64,000 nucleotides of DNA, taken from NCBI RefSeq assembly GCF_004138325.1, contig NZ_SBLB01000001.1:620001-684000 (forward strand). The letters run 5' to 3'. The DNA comes from Spirosoma sordidisoli (GTDB lineage: Bacteria; Bacteroidota; Bacteroidia; Cytophagales; Spirosomataceae). This document shows, piece by piece, positions 47,027 to 56,008 of this stretch (position 1 is the stretch's first letter; each line of letters opens with the position of its first letter). The translations under genes were made by a program, and so were the position numbers. The notes beneath the pieces are model-generated. The model made no database searches and was not told where the DNA came from. It saw only the letters and a list, made by a program, of their open reading frames with translations.

Positions 47027-47467
47027 ATGAAATCGCGTGTTATCTTTGCATCGTTGATTCTTGGATTAGGGTTGACGATTTCTCAGGCAGACGCGGCTAC
47101 CACCACCAACACTGATGATAGCCCGGCAGCCAACAAGCCGGCAAGTGCCATGCTTGTCAATGGTTCGCAAACGCAGTTCGCTGCCTATGTCGGACAAAAC
47201 TTTGCCAAGTTTGCGCAGACTACCAACTGGGTAAACTTTATGAGTACCATCTCGTTGTATAATCAAAACCCAGCCGCTGTGCTTAAGCTCAGCCCCGCCA
47301 GGCGTCTTGAATTCAACCAGGCCGTTGCTCAGTTAAATAATCAACTGGCGAAAGGTAAAAATACCGAAGCCAGCCGCTGGATTACTCAGGCCAATCATAC
47401 GGCCCGGATGATCAACTACCTCTGGGATGTTGAACGTTCAAACAGCGAAGGCTCTGACATTCAGTAA
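47027..47467 (+). CDS. Small exported protein of unknown function
   Basis: A 146-residue protein with a signal peptide (residues 1-23, cleaved after ADA). The mature protein starts with a Thr/Asn/Asp-rich disordered stretch, then a helix-rich segment (FAAYVGQNFAKFAQTTNWVNFMS, YNQNPAAVLKLSPARRLEFNQAVAQLNNQLA) and ends with charged residues. I do not recognise a family. The A/T-rich leader and the terminator ~100 bases after it suggest a stand-alone transcript that may be strongly expressed. A periplasmic role is all that can be said. Confidence 0.7.
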   Translation: MKSRVIFASLILGLGLTISQADAATTTNTDDSPAANKPASAMLVNGSQTQFAAYVGQNFAKFAQTTNWVNFMSTISLYNQNPAAVLKLSPARRLEFNQAVAQLNNQLAKGKNTEASRWITQANHTARMINYLWDVERSNSEGSDIQ

Positions 47468-47564
47468 TTTTAAATAAATACTGAAATAGTCGAGTTCTTG
47501 GAACAGAAAAGGGTAAAAGTTAGTTTTTCATGTAGAAAAGGTTAAGGGTTTAGGAATAGTCAGT

Positions 47565-47604
47565 ATAAGGTTCTCCGCTCAGATCGGGGAACCTTATCTT
47601 TTTT
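47565..47604 (+). terminator. Intrinsic terminator downstream of the small exported protein gene
   Basis: ATAAGGTTC (47565-47573) pairs with GAACCTTAT (47589-47597) and is followed by CTTTTTTAT. It lies ~100 bases past the stop, leaving a long 3' untranslated part. Confidence 0.75.
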
Positions 47605-47738
47605 ATAAGCATTTGTACACCGTTTATGACCCCACCAGGGCTACTAATAAAGCCGTCTCTAAGTCGGTTTTGCCCGTTGGCTGTATCTTACCAGCCGGGT
47701 CCTGGCGGCTCTTTATTCGATTATTGCAGTCAACAAAA

Positions 47739-47768
47739 AAGCCATTCCTCAAGACGGGAATGGCTTTC
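47739..47768 (-). terminator. Intrinsic terminator of the TonB-dependent receptor gene
   Basis: The 11-base stem AAAGCCATTCC (47739-47749) pairs with 47758-47768. On the minus strand it ends in TTTTTTG, 47 bases after the receptor stop. Confidence 0.8.
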
Positions 47769-47815
47769 GCGTTTTCTTAACCTAAACTAAGTCCATTTGA
47801 ATGCGTTGTTGCCGG

Positions 47816-50302
47816 TTAGTTGTTACCGCCAACCCGTCCCTGTTCAGCTGAGGTAGCCGAGGAGCGCTGACGGGCGGCCTTTACGTTCTGGTTACCGAAC
47901 CGGTATGTGAAGTTGAGCATGATCCGGCGGCTCTCCCAGCGCGATCCGACGTAGAAATTGATATCCTGTACGACCGCCCGGCCCCGGAACTGGTTCAGCC
48001 AGAACGGATCGTTGATGTTTAGTTTCAGACTGCCTTTACCGTCCAGTACCTTCTTCTGAACGCCCACCGTAAAGCCGCCCATCGGCTGGGCCTGGTAGAA
48101 ACCGTACTGAGAAGCCGAATTGTACCAGCCCGAAAGCTCAGCAGACAGGGTTTTGCTCAGCGTGAAGTTGTTGGAGGTGTAGAGGTTGTAGGCCAGCAGC
48201 TTTACTTCGTAGGGTACTCCCGAATAGAACGTCTGGTAATGCTGGTAATAACCGCTCACATTATTCTGCATCCGCCACCATTTGGCTACCATGACCGGAA
48301 AGCTCACGTTCAGGTTGATGTTGTCCATGTAGCCCAGGTTTTCGGGCGTTACGTAGGTGATATTCCGCTCCGGAATCTGACGCGGGGTTTCGCGGTTGAT
48401 AAAATCGGTGGTCCGGCTAAAGCCCAGTGTCGTGGTGAAGGCATCCTTGTATACGTGAGTCAGCTCAATGGAGTTGGTGTATTGCGGCCGCAGGAACGGA
48501 TTTCCCTGCTGGTAGGTGTATGGGTCGAGGTAATACACGAAGGGGTTCAGATTCTGGTAGTCGGGCCGATCGATCCGGCGGCTAAACGACAGGTTCAGGA
48601 CATTAGTCGAATCCAGGGGCTGCGATAGAAACAAGGTAGGAAACACATTCAGGTAACTGCGCTCTACTCGTTGGCTCAACGTAATGGAGTTACCTACCGA
48701 GCGGGTGTGTTCGGCCCGCAGGCCCGCCTGTACTTTCAGCTTCTTACCCAGTTTACCGGCAAAGTTCACGTAGGCAGCATTGATGTTCTCGTCATACTTG
48801 AAGTGGTTCGACCGGCTGGCGTCGAAGAGCCACTGCCGCGACTCCTGTTGCAGCGTATCGAAGATGGTGTTGTTGTCGGCGTTGACAAAACTGCTTTTCA
48901 GACCGGCTTCCAGTTTTGCCCCGTTTTTGAGCGGGTGTACATAATCGGTCTTGAACGCCATGATGTTGATCGTTGAAGGCATCGTATTTCGTACATCCTG
49001 CCGCGGCTGGGTCACTACGTTCTCGTTATTCAGATAGGTAGTGCTCAGGTTAGACAGGTTGGTGCCCGTATACCGAACGTAGTCGGCATCAGCTGTCCAT
49101 TCGCGGCCTTTTCCGTCGAAATCGTATTTGTAATTCAGGTTACCGGTCCAGTTTGTGAGCGGGTTTTTGAAGTACGTCTGCGTAGTGGGCCGACTTACGA
49201 CCTGGCGATTTTCATCCAGGATCAGGGTGTTATTCAACCCATCAGACTCCCAGTTGTTCGAGAAGCCGTTGACCAGCACGCCCACCGTACTTTTCTGACT
49301 GATGAAATAATCGAGTCCTGCCTTGTAAGAGTGCCCCACAAAGTGGTTAGGGCGGTACGACTTCTGTTCGAAATAGGTCTTGGTGCCGTTAAACGGAATG
49401 ACCCGGTTAATTTCGTTGCTCTGGGCACTCTCCCGGTTCACGTAGCTGTAGTTACCGAAGAGGTTTACCTTACTGTCGCGGTGGTTCAGGTTCAGCGAGG
49501 TGTTGAACTTGGGCAGATCGTCGCGGCCGCCACTCAGATTGTTGAACCAGCCGTAGCCGGTACCGAGCGTAAACGTACCGTTGGTGCCGAAGTTCTTGTT
49601 CTTTTTCATCTTGATATTGATGATCCCCGAGTTACCGGCCGCGTCGTACTTGGAACCAGGATTGGTGATGATCTCGATGGTGGCAATATTGTCGGAAGTC
49701 GTGTTCTTGAGCAGGTTAGATACTTCCTGCTGGGAGAGGTACGTCTGCTTACCGTCTATGTACACGATAACTCCGGACTTACCCTTCAGCTGAATCTGGT
49801 CATTCTGGCGGTCAATGGTTACGCCGGGGGCTTTTTCCAGCACTTCCAGGGCAGTATTCCCGCTGGCAACAATGCTGTTTTCGACGTTGACCACGGTGCG
49901 GTCAACCTGCTGCTCGATAAAGGGTTTTTTGGCTACCACGTTTACTTCCGACAGGTTCTTCGACTCATCGGGCATGGCCAGTGCTGGTAACTCGATGGCC
50001 GGATGAGCCTCATCGACTACGAACGGAGCACTATACGTTTTGCGGTAACCGATCTGCTGAGCCACCACCATATAGCGCCCGGCCCCTACGTTCTCGAAAG
50101 CAAATTTGCCCGCAGCATCGCTGATCGACCCTTTAGCCATAGTCGAATCAGTGGCTTTCAGTAACATCATCGTTGTGAACTCCAGTGGTTTGCCGGCTGA
50201 AGTGGCCACTAATCCGCTAACCGTACCTCGGGTGAGTACCTGACCAAATGTAGCCGTCAGGGAGGTCATGAGCAGTGTTAAGAAGAGAAAGGTCCGTTTC
50301 AT
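47816..50302 (-). CDS. TonB-dependent outer-membrane receptor (OMP_b-brl_3 type)
   Basis: An 828-residue protein from the ATG at 50302; a longer frame adds 17 residues without a signal. Signal peptide 1-20, CarboxypepD_reg-like domain ~22-105 (GTVSGLVATSAGKPLEFTTMML), plug domain ~125-225 (FIEQQVDRTVVNVENSI, IVYIDGKQTYLS, IEIITNPGSKYDAAGNSGIINI), and a 22-strand-type barrel ending RFGNQNVKAARQ. It matches the family in which the C-terminal barrel is OMP_b-brl_3 rather than SusC. There is no SusD partner, so the substrate (siderophore, peptide or other) is open. A good promoter lies 48-79 bases upstream. Confidence 0.88.
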   Translation of the reverse strand: MKRTFLFLTLLMTSLTATFGQVLTRGTVSGLVATSAGKPLEFTTMMLLKATDSTMAKGSISDAAGKFAFENVGAGRYMVVAQQIGYRKTYSAPFVVDEAHPAIELPALAMPDESKNLSEVNVVAKKPFIEQQVDRTVVNVENSIVASGNTALEVLEKAPGVTIDRQNDQIQLKGKSGVIVYIDGKQTYLSQQEVSNLLKNTTSDNIATIEIITNPGSKYDAAGNSGIINIKMKKNKNFGTNGTFTLGTGYGWFNNLSGGRDDLPKFNTSLNLNHRDSKVNLFGNYSYVNRESAQSNEINRVIPFNGTKTYFEQKSYRPNHFVGHSYKAGLDYFISQKSTVGVLVNGFSNNWESDGLNNTLILDENRQVVSRPTTQTYFKNPLTNWTGNLNYKYDFDGKGREWTADADYVRYTGTNLSNLSTTYLNNENVVTQPRQDVRNTMPSTINIMAFKTDYVHPLKNGAKLEAGLKSSFVNADNNTIFDTLQQESRQWLFDASRSNHFKYDENINAAYVNFAGKLGKKLKVQAGLRAEHTRSVGNSITLSQRVERSYLNVFPTLFLSQPLDSTNVLNLSFSRRIDRPDYQNLNPFVYYLDPYTYQQGNPFLRPQYTNSIELTHVYKDAFTTTLGFSRTTDFINRETPRQIPERNITYVTPENLGYMDNINLNVSFPVMVAKWWRMQNNVSGYYQHYQTFYSGVPYEVKLLAYNLYTSNNFTLSKTLSAELSGWYNSASQYGFYQAQPMGGFTVGVQKKVLDGKGSLKLNINDPFWLNQFRGRAVVQDINFYVGSRWESRRIMLNFTYRFGNQNVKAARQRSSATSAEQGRVGGNN

Positions 50303-50349
50303 AATGTATTGCTTTTTTCGAAGGTCGGGTGTGTTAGTGCCGCCGTAGT

Positions 50350-50381
50350 ACAATGTAAAGGTAGGTAGTGGGCATCACAAA
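50350..50381 (-). promoter_or_regulatory. Bacteroidota-type promoter of the TonB-dependent receptor gene
   Basis: On the minus strand TTTG (complement of 50378-50381) is followed after 20 bases by TACATTGT (complement of 50350-50357). The transcript would start near 50344, giving a leader of ~42 bases. Confidence 0.5.
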
Positions 50382-50502
50382 GTACCTGTTCTTACACAAG
50401 CGGTCTGATCGGATGGATAAGCGGATTTGACGGGGAGATAAGCGTACTGGAGAGGATTTTCTAAAAGATGGGCTTCAGACTAACTATGTTGCATCTGCCC
50501 TG

Positions 50503-50545
50503 AAAAAAATTCTGGCCCGGCCGGTACGCCCTAAACCGGACCAGA
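50503..50545 (-). terminator. Intrinsic terminator of the PorT-like gene
   Basis: On the minus strand TCTGG-x-CCGGT folds back on ACCGG...CCAGA (50511-50545, imperfect stem) and is followed by AATTTTTTTC. It is 13 bases past the stop at 50559. Confidence 0.7.
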
Positions 50546-50558
50546 ATATACCAGCTGA

Positions 50559-51272
50559 TTATAGCTTGAAACCAACCGCCCATACACTGGCATCGGGTCC
50601 AAGTCCTGGCTCAAAGGGGCTTTTGGGCTCGTAGCGGAAGAAGAGTTTAGCCTCGTGGCGGAAACCCAGCTCGGTAGTCAATCCCCAGCGCACCTGGTTG
50701 AGGTTGTAAGAACCGTGCGTCCTGACGGCCCGGGCACCCTCTGCCTTAACTTTGGTGTAACTGTCGACTCGCAGACCGGCGTAAGCTCCCAGGCCCAGGG
50801 TCAGCCCCGACCGGAACGACAGGTTCAGGATCACGGGCAGGTTCAGCTGGGTGGTGACCAGCTTAGACCGGCGCAGGTCTACGTTGGCTGATTCTACGAT
50901 AAGCTGGTTGTTCTGCTCTACGAGGGTGTTGTTGCCTTCGAACATAAAATTGTTCCAGGCTATTTCGGGTCCGGTTACGAGCCGCAGCTTGGTAGCCCCC
51001 TTTGCTATGAGCGGAATCCGCTTCTGCCAGCCCAGCGCTACAAAACGCGAACCGATTGGCCGGAATTCGTACCCACGGGGCAGTGTGCCGCTGAAGTTGT
51101 TCAGGCCAATGTAGATGCTGAAATCACTGGCAATCCGCTCGGCCCGTCTGGTTGAATACGACCGCGTGGTATGCGTTGCCGAGTCTTTCTCAATAGTGAT
51201 TGTCGTTTGGGCAAACGATGCGGCCGAAGTCAGAGTCAGGGCCGTGGTGAGGAGGTGATATATAGCTTTCAT
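50559..51272 (-). CDS. Outer-membrane beta-barrel protein (PorT-like)
   Basis: A 237-residue protein from the ATG at 51272, where a good signal peptide starts (MKAIYHLL..., cleaved after SFA, ~residues 1-20); the open frame continues upstream but without a plausible leader. The mature part has an alternating hydrophobic pattern, LNNFSGTLPRGYEFRPIGSRFVALGW, GPEIAWNNFMF, LNLPVILNLSF, LGLGAYAGLRVDSYTKV, and ends AVGFKL, consistent with an eight-stranded barrel of the PorT/OMP_b-brl_2 type. Function unknown. It has its own terminator. Confidence 0.7.
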   Translation of the reverse strand: MKAIYHLLTTALTLTSAASFAQTTITIEKDSATHTTRSYSTRRAERIASDFSIYIGLNNFSGTLPRGYEFRPIGSRFVALGWQKRIPLIAKGATKLRLVTGPEIAWNNFMFEGNNTLVEQNNQLIVESANVDLRRSKLVTTQLNLPVILNLSFRSGLTLGLGAYAGLRVDSYTKVKAEGARAVRTHGSYNLNQVRWGLTTELGFRHEAKLFFRYEPKSPFEPGLGPDASVWAVGFKL

Positions 51273-51362
51273 GACAGTTGTCAGATTGATCGTGGTTGAA
51301 AAGTTGACGGTGTGTCGATCAGCGCTAATCGTTTCCCGGTGTTGTTTGATCAGAAGATGTAT

Positions 51363-51401
51363 AAAGCCCGCTGACAGGTTGCATGGGCTTTGCGTTTTTT
51401 T
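51363..51401 (+). terminator. Orphan intrinsic terminator on the plus strand
   Basis: AAAGCCC (51363-51369) pairs with GGGCTTT (51385-51391), followed by GCG and seven T residues, then more T-runs. No plus-strand gene lies upstream; all neighbours are on the minus strand. It may end a small antisense RNA over the leader of the PorT-like gene. Confidence 0.5.
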
Positions 51402-51490
51402 CTGTTTTTTTTCAAACACCCTTTTTCTGGTACCATACATCTCTAAAAATCAATGATTTATATAGACACTCTCCCAACCTCACTATACAA

Positions 51491-51536
51491 AAAAGCCCTT
51501 CATCGGCGCCGGGCAGTAGCCAGGGCGATGAAGGGC
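51491..51536 (-). terminator. Intrinsic terminator of the mrdA-rodA operon
   Basis: An 11-base stem (GCCCTTCATCG, 51495-51505 with 51526-51536) is followed on the minus strand by TTTTTTG. It is 22 bases beyond the rodA stop. Confidence 0.85.
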
Positions 51537-51558
51537 CATCCTTTCGGACAAGTTCAGT

Positions 51559-52845
51559 TCACCTCCGCATGAGGGCGGTACGGCGGGAATCTAGTCTCAG
51601 AAAAATGAACAGCAGGATCGAGAACGACCAGAGCGACGATCCACCATAGCTGAAGAACGGCAGCGGAATTCCGATAACGGGCATGAGTCCGATGGTCATA
51701 CCGATATTGACCATGACGTGGAAGAAGATTATACCTGCCACGCAGTAGCCGTAGACCCGGGCAAATTTACTGCGTTGCTTCTCGGCCAGGATAACGATTC
51801 GGGACAGTAGTCCGATGAAGAGCGCAATGACAATCATGCTGCCGATAAAACCGTGCTCCTCCCCTATGGTGCAGAAGATAAAGTCGGTGCTCTGTTCCGG
51901 TACGAAATCGAATTTTGTCTGGGTTCCTTCCAGAAAGCCTTTCCCCTGAAGCCGCCCGGATCCGATCGCTATTTTTGCCTGGGTCACGTTCCAGCCTACC
52001 CCCAGCGGGTCGATTGTTGGGTCGACAAGTACCTTGATGCGGTTTCGCTGGTGCTTCTGCAGCACATTGTTGACAAAGAAATCGACACCGGTAACGAGCG
52101 CCATCATGGCTGCGCCGATCATGGCCATGGACAATAGGTTCCGGGTCGTGCGGTTGTAGCGGGGCATCAGGAGTACAATGATCCCGTACAGCACCACAAT
52201 GCCGGCAAAAATGTACAGCTTCGGAAAAACCAGCGCCAGCACGAATAGAGCCGCTACGCTAATACCCAGGGCCGGTATCCAGCCCGGGAGCCCCTCGCGG
52301 TAGAGCATGATAACGAACGAAGCAAAAACCAGCGTTGAGCCGGTTTCGTTGGAGGCCAGAATCAGAATACAGGGCAGCACGATAATGCCGCCGATGCGAA
52401 GCAGCTCTTTGGTTCGGCCAAGGTTCATGCCCGGCACATCGAGATACTTGGCCAGCGCCAGCGCCGTAGCCACTTTGGCAAACTCGGCGGGTTGTATAGA
52501 AAACGCGCCAAACTTAAACCACGACCGCGACCCGTTTATGTTCGACCCGGCAACCAGTACCAGCAGCAGCATCAGAATCATAAACGCGTAAAACACGTAC
52601 GCAAACGAGTCGAAGAATTTATGGTTGATGACCAGAATACAAATGATGAGCAGCACGGTAGTACCAATCCACATCATTTGCTTACCCGCATTGGTGGTCA
52701 TATCGAACAGGCTCGTATGGTCTTCGGGACTGTATACGGCGGCATACACATTGAGCCAGCCCATGGTTACACAGCCCAGGTACAGCACCAGCGTCAGCCA
52801 GTCGATGTGTTGCGCAAAAGGATCGTTCGTACGAGACAAAGACAC
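51559..52845 (-). CDS. rodA: Rod-shape peptidoglycan polymerase RodA (SEDS family)
   Basis: A 428-residue SEDS protein with about ten membrane helices. FGAFSIQPAEFAKVATALALAKYL, the large periplasmic loop with the catalytic-region GKGFLEGTQTKFDFVPEQSTDFIF, and GLMPVIGIPLPFFSYGGSSLW are textbook family segments. With PBP2 it builds the side-wall glycan from lipid II. The start is GTG at 52845, 21 bases after the mrdA stop, so the two are in one operon. The loop segment just before GKGFLEG contains an insert (NNVLQKHQRNRIKVLVDPTIDP) which is normal for Bacteroidota RodA. Confidence 0.95.
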   Translation of the reverse strand: MSLSRTNDPFAQHIDWLTLVLYLGCVTMGWLNVYAAVYSPEDHTSLFDMTTNAGKQMMWIGTTVLLIICILVINHKFFDSFAYVFYAFMILMLLLVLVAGSNINGSRSWFKFGAFSIQPAEFAKVATALALAKYLDVPGMNLGRTKELLRIGGIIVLPCILILASNETGSTLVFASFVIMLYREGLPGWIPALGISVAALFVLALVFPKLYIFAGIVVLYGIIVLLMPRYNRTTRNLLSMAMIGAAMMALVTGVDFFVNNVLQKHQRNRIKVLVDPTIDPLGVGWNVTQAKIAIGSGRLQGKGFLEGTQTKFDFVPEQSTDFIFCTIGEEHGFIGSMIVIALFIGLLSRIVILAEKQRSKFARVYGYCVAGIIFFHVMVNIGMTIGLMPVIGIPLPFFSYGGSSLWSFSILLFIFLRLDSRRTALMRR

Positions 52846-52866
52846 TAGTATATTGAGTTTACGGGA

Positions 52867-54819
52867 TTAATGTCCACTGGCGGCAGCTACGGCAACCGGT
52901 TTGGGACTGGTAGCCGTCATGAGCGGCTTGGCTTCGGGGGTTTTCCGGACCGTATCCTTCCTGGGAGCGGCTGGTTTTTTCGGAACGGGCATCCGGCTCA
53001 CCGGGGGCAGGTAGTTGGCGGCTTTCACCTGCTCATCCAGCTTTTTGGCTTCCGTTTTCCGTTTCAGATAGCGCTCGGCTACCAGAGCCGCTACAGAAGC
53101 GGCCGCCTTGCCTCCCCAGCCTGCGTTTTCGACGAAAACGGCTACGGCTATTTTGGGGTTGTTCATCGGCGCGAACCCGATAAAGATGGAGTGGTCAAAC
53201 TTATGCCCGTACTTGTTATTCTGCGACGTACCGGTTTTACCGCACAAATCAATACCCTCGATATTAGCGAGTGGGGTTACGGTACCGTGGGATACGGCAG
53301 CACGCATGCCGTCGATAACGGGCAGAAAATGCTTGTAGTCGATGCCGGTCTCGTGGCGCTCGAAATATTCGGCCGGCACGCCAACGCCGGGCTTGTTTAA
53401 TCCTTTGATGTAATGCGGGGTGATGTACCAGCCGCGATTGGCGATTGTGGCCGCCAGATTGACCAGCTTCAACGGGCTGATCAGCAACTCACCCTCGCCG
53501 ATACTGAGCGAGTACACGTTGGAGAATTTCCAGCGCAGCGCCCCCCGGTAGGCTTTATCATAGTATTCGGGCGTGGGCAAGTTACCCTTCAGCTCGCTGG
53601 GCAGGTCGATGCCGAGCCGCGCACCGATACCGAACTTTTCGGCCATGCTGTGCCATTCCTTCAGACCAATTGCCGAGGCCTTAAAGGTATTATGCTCGCC
53701 GTTGAAATACAGGAACTTGCGAAAAACGTGGTAGAAATACGGATTACAGGAGTTCTGCACCGCCCCCCGCAGGTTATTGCCTCCGCGGCAGTGACAACGC
53801 ATTGGCGAACCGCTGTGGCCGTATACGGTATTGGGGTAGAGCGACCCCTGCTGCTGAGCAATCAGCGCCTGGATCAGCTTAAACGTGGAGCCGGGCCGGT
53901 AGCTGGCCATAACGGGCCGGTTAATGAGCGGTTTGTAGGGGTTTTTAATCAGCGCCCGGTAATTCTTGGAAAAGAAACGGCTCGACAGCAGGTTCGGGTC
54001 GTAGGTCGGCGCCGATACTGACACCAGAATTTCGCCGGTAGCGGGTTCAACCGCCAGCACGGCCCCCACTTTGTTCTGCATCAGGCTGTCGGCGTATTTC
54101 TGCACCTCAACGTCGATCCCGGTAATCAGGTTTTGGCCCGCAATAGCCAGCGTATCGAAGGCCCCGTTCTTCCAGGAGCCTTTATTTACACCCCGCACGT
54201 TCTGCATCATAAACTTAACCCCCCGTTTACCGCGCAGTTGTTCTTCATACTGCTCTTCCAGGCCGTTATGCCCCACATAATCGCCCTGTCGGTAATAAAG
54301 GATATCCTGTTCTTCAAGCTGTTTTTTGCTGATTTCACTCACGTAGCCCAGCGCATTGGCCATCGTGTGGGCCGGGTACGTACGCATGGAACTTATCACC
54401 GGCTCAAAGCCCCGGTAGTCGACGAGTGCATCCTGTATGCGGGCAAAATCTTCTTTGGACAGCTGCCGCATGAACAGCGATGGCTTCACGGGCGAGTAAT
54501 TTTTAGCCAGCCCCATAATGCTGTCGAACTCGGATGTAGTGATGTTCATCATCCGGCAGAAAGCAACCGTATCGGGAATCCTGACCTGTTTGGGCGTTAC
54601 GTACAGGTCATAGACGGGGGTGTTGTAAACAATGAGCTGATTATTGCGATCATAAATCTGCCCCCGATACGGAATCTCGACCACCCGCTTGATCGAGTTT
54701 TTCGATGCGCCCAGCGAGTATGTATCATCCAGTACCTGTAGGTAAAAAAGGCGGGCCAGATACGTTAGCCCAACCAGACAGAACACCCCGATAATGACCC
54801 ACTTCCGGTTCTCCAACAT
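52867..54819 (-). CDS. mrdA: Penicillin-binding protein 2 (transpeptidase)
   Basis: A 650-residue class B PBP with one membrane anchor (8-29), a dimerisation/pedestal domain (~45-230) and a transpeptidase domain (~255-600). The catalytic Ser is S311 in STFK (311-314); KTGTS and a C-terminal EPGWGGKAAASVAALVAERYL follow. The last ~60 residues are a Lys/Ala/Pro-rich disordered tail (KKPAAPRKDTVRKTPE). It cross-links peptidoglycan during cell elongation with RodA, encoded right after it. mreB/mreC/mreD are not in view. Upstream, CAAAGATA at 54863-54870 reads TATCTTTG on the minus strand, an exact -7 element. Confidence 0.95.
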   Translation of the reverse strand: MLENRKWVIIGVFCLVGLTYLARLFYLQVLDDTYSLGASKNSIKRVVEIPYRGQIYDRNNQLIVYNTPVYDLYVTPKQVRIPDTVAFCRMMNITTSEFDSIMGLAKNYSPVKPSLFMRQLSKEDFARIQDALVDYRGFEPVISSMRTYPAHTMANALGYVSEISKKQLEEQDILYYRQGDYVGHNGLEEQYEEQLRGKRGVKFMMQNVRGVNKGSWKNGAFDTLAIAGQNLITGIDVEVQKYADSLMQNKVGAVLAVEPATGEILVSVSAPTYDPNLLSSRFFSKNYRALIKNPYKPLINRPVMASYRPGSTFKLIQALIAQQQGSLYPNTVYGHSGSPMRCHCRGGNNLRGAVQNSCNPYFYHVFRKFLYFNGEHNTFKASAIGLKEWHSMAEKFGIGARLGIDLPSELKGNLPTPEYYDKAYRGALRWKFSNVYSLSIGEGELLISPLKLVNLAATIANRGWYITPHYIKGLNKPGVGVPAEYFERHETGIDYKHFLPVIDGMRAAVSHGTVTPLANIEGIDLCGKTGTSQNNKYGHKFDHSIFIGFAPMNNPKIAVAVFVENAGWGGKAAASVAALVAERYLKRKTEAKKLDEQVKAANYLPPVSRMPVPKKPAAPRKDTVRKTPEAKPLMTATSPKPVAVAAASGH

Positions 54820-54862
54820 GACAATTACTACCTAAACCAAGTTACGATTCTATAACGCAAAC

Positions 54863-54870
54863 CAAAGATA
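54863..54870 (-). promoter_or_regulatory. Possible -7 element of mrdA-rodA
   Basis: The minus strand reads TATCTTTG, an exact match, giving a leader of ~38 bases before the mrdA ATG. A clear -33 partner is missing. Confidence 0.4.
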
Positions 54871-54962
54871 AGCAAAGCTTATGAGGTATTATGAATGATA
54901 AACGTCAGGTAGTTGGGCAGACTTGTATGCCCCATTTATCTTTCCTACTTCATCCTGCTTTT

Positions 54963-55985
54963 TTACCATCCACGCGCCGATGTTTTTACCCGGCAGAGGT
55001 ACATGTCAGCCGTTATATAAAGCGTACGTCCATCATCGCCCCAGGCACAGTTGGCAGTAGCAACGCCGGTTTTAATATATCCCAGCAACTCGCCCGACGC
55101 CGACAGCACCAGCACCCCACCCGGACCACTGGTCCAAATGTTACCATCCCGGTCGAGCTTCAGCCCGTCGAATCCACCGCGCAGGTCCTGCTTCTTCAGC
55201 CCATCGGCGCCGAAAATTGCCTTTCCTTTTCCGACCGATCCGTCTGTCTGGAGCGGATAAGCCATTATTACCGGATTATTGGGATCCGACTGGGCTACAT
55301 ACAACGTTTTTTCGTCGGGCGATAACGCAACCCCATTGGGCCGGGTCAGATCGCCTACTACGAGACTTACCGCCCCGTCGGGTCCGATACGATATACGCC
55401 GAACCCATCGGTTTCCCGGCTGGTATCGTTTTCGCGTTTGGGCATACCGTATGGCGGATCGGTGAAATAGTAGCTCCCGTTCGAGTGAGCGACCACATCG
55501 TTCGGACTGTTCAGTCGTTTACCCTGATACCGGTCGGCGAGTGTTACTTTACCTCCGCTGCCATCCAGCGGCATGGCCGATACGCGCCGGTCGCCGTGTT
55601 CACAGAAGATGAGTCGGCCTTTCGGGTCAATGGTCAATCCGTTAGAGCCGGGTTCCTCGCTGTAGTTTCCCAGCCCCGTATAGCCCGAAGGCTTCAGAAA
55701 CGTACTCAGCCCATCTTTTTCGGTCCAGCGGAATACGGTGTTCTGCGGCACATCTGAAAAGAGAAGAAACGACTCTGCCGGAGCTGTTCGTTTTACCCAT
55801 ACCGGCCCCTCAGACCAAACAAACCCACTGGCTATGACGTCTATTTTCGCGTCTTTGGGCAGGAGTTTGTCCAGCCGCGTATCCAGTCTGATTATCTGCC
55901 CAATGGTTGGGTAGGCGGGCTGAGCCAGTACCGGCGCAGGGGCTGTCAGCACCAGCAACGCCATCAGTAATCGGTTTGTGTTCAT
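54963..55985 (-). CDS. SMP-30/gluconolactonase-like exported protein
   Basis: A 340-residue protein with a signal peptide (1-21, cleaved after LAQ) and a six-bladed propeller of the SMP-30/LRE family. The metal ligands are in their usual motifs: E59 in WSEGPVW, the Asn in NSPNDVV and the Asn/Asp in RPNGVALSPDEKTLYVAQSD. The family hydrolyses sugar lactones; many exported Bacteroidota members have undetermined substrates. It follows the mrdA-rodA operon on the same strand but upstream of it, with 143 bases between, and is 23 bases downstream of the MG2/TonB-plug gene, which could share its transcript. Confidence 0.85.
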   Translation of the reverse strand: MNTNRLLMALLVLTAPAPVLAQPAYPTIGQIIRLDTRLDKLLPKDAKIDVIASGFVWSEGPVWVKRTAPAESFLLFSDVPQNTVFRWTEKDGLSTFLKPSGYTGLGNYSEEPGSNGLTIDPKGRLIFCEHGDRRVSAMPLDGSGGKVTLADRYQGKRLNSPNDVVAHSNGSYYFTDPPYGMPKRENDTSRETDGFGVYRIGPDGAVSLVVGDLTRPNGVALSPDEKTLYVAQSDPNNPVIMAYPLQTDGSVGKGKAIFGADGLKKQDLRGGFDGLKLDRDGNIWTSGPGGVLVLSASGELLGYIKTGVATANCAWGDDGRTLYITADMYLCRVKTSARGW

Positions 55986-56008
55986 CAGATAAAAGGGTTT
56001 GGTCTGCC

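Noticed and set aside
51273-51440. Longer start for the PorT-like protein giving 56 extra residues
   Set aside because: The extension is basic and lacks a secretion signal, whereas the ATG at 51272 begins a good signal peptide.
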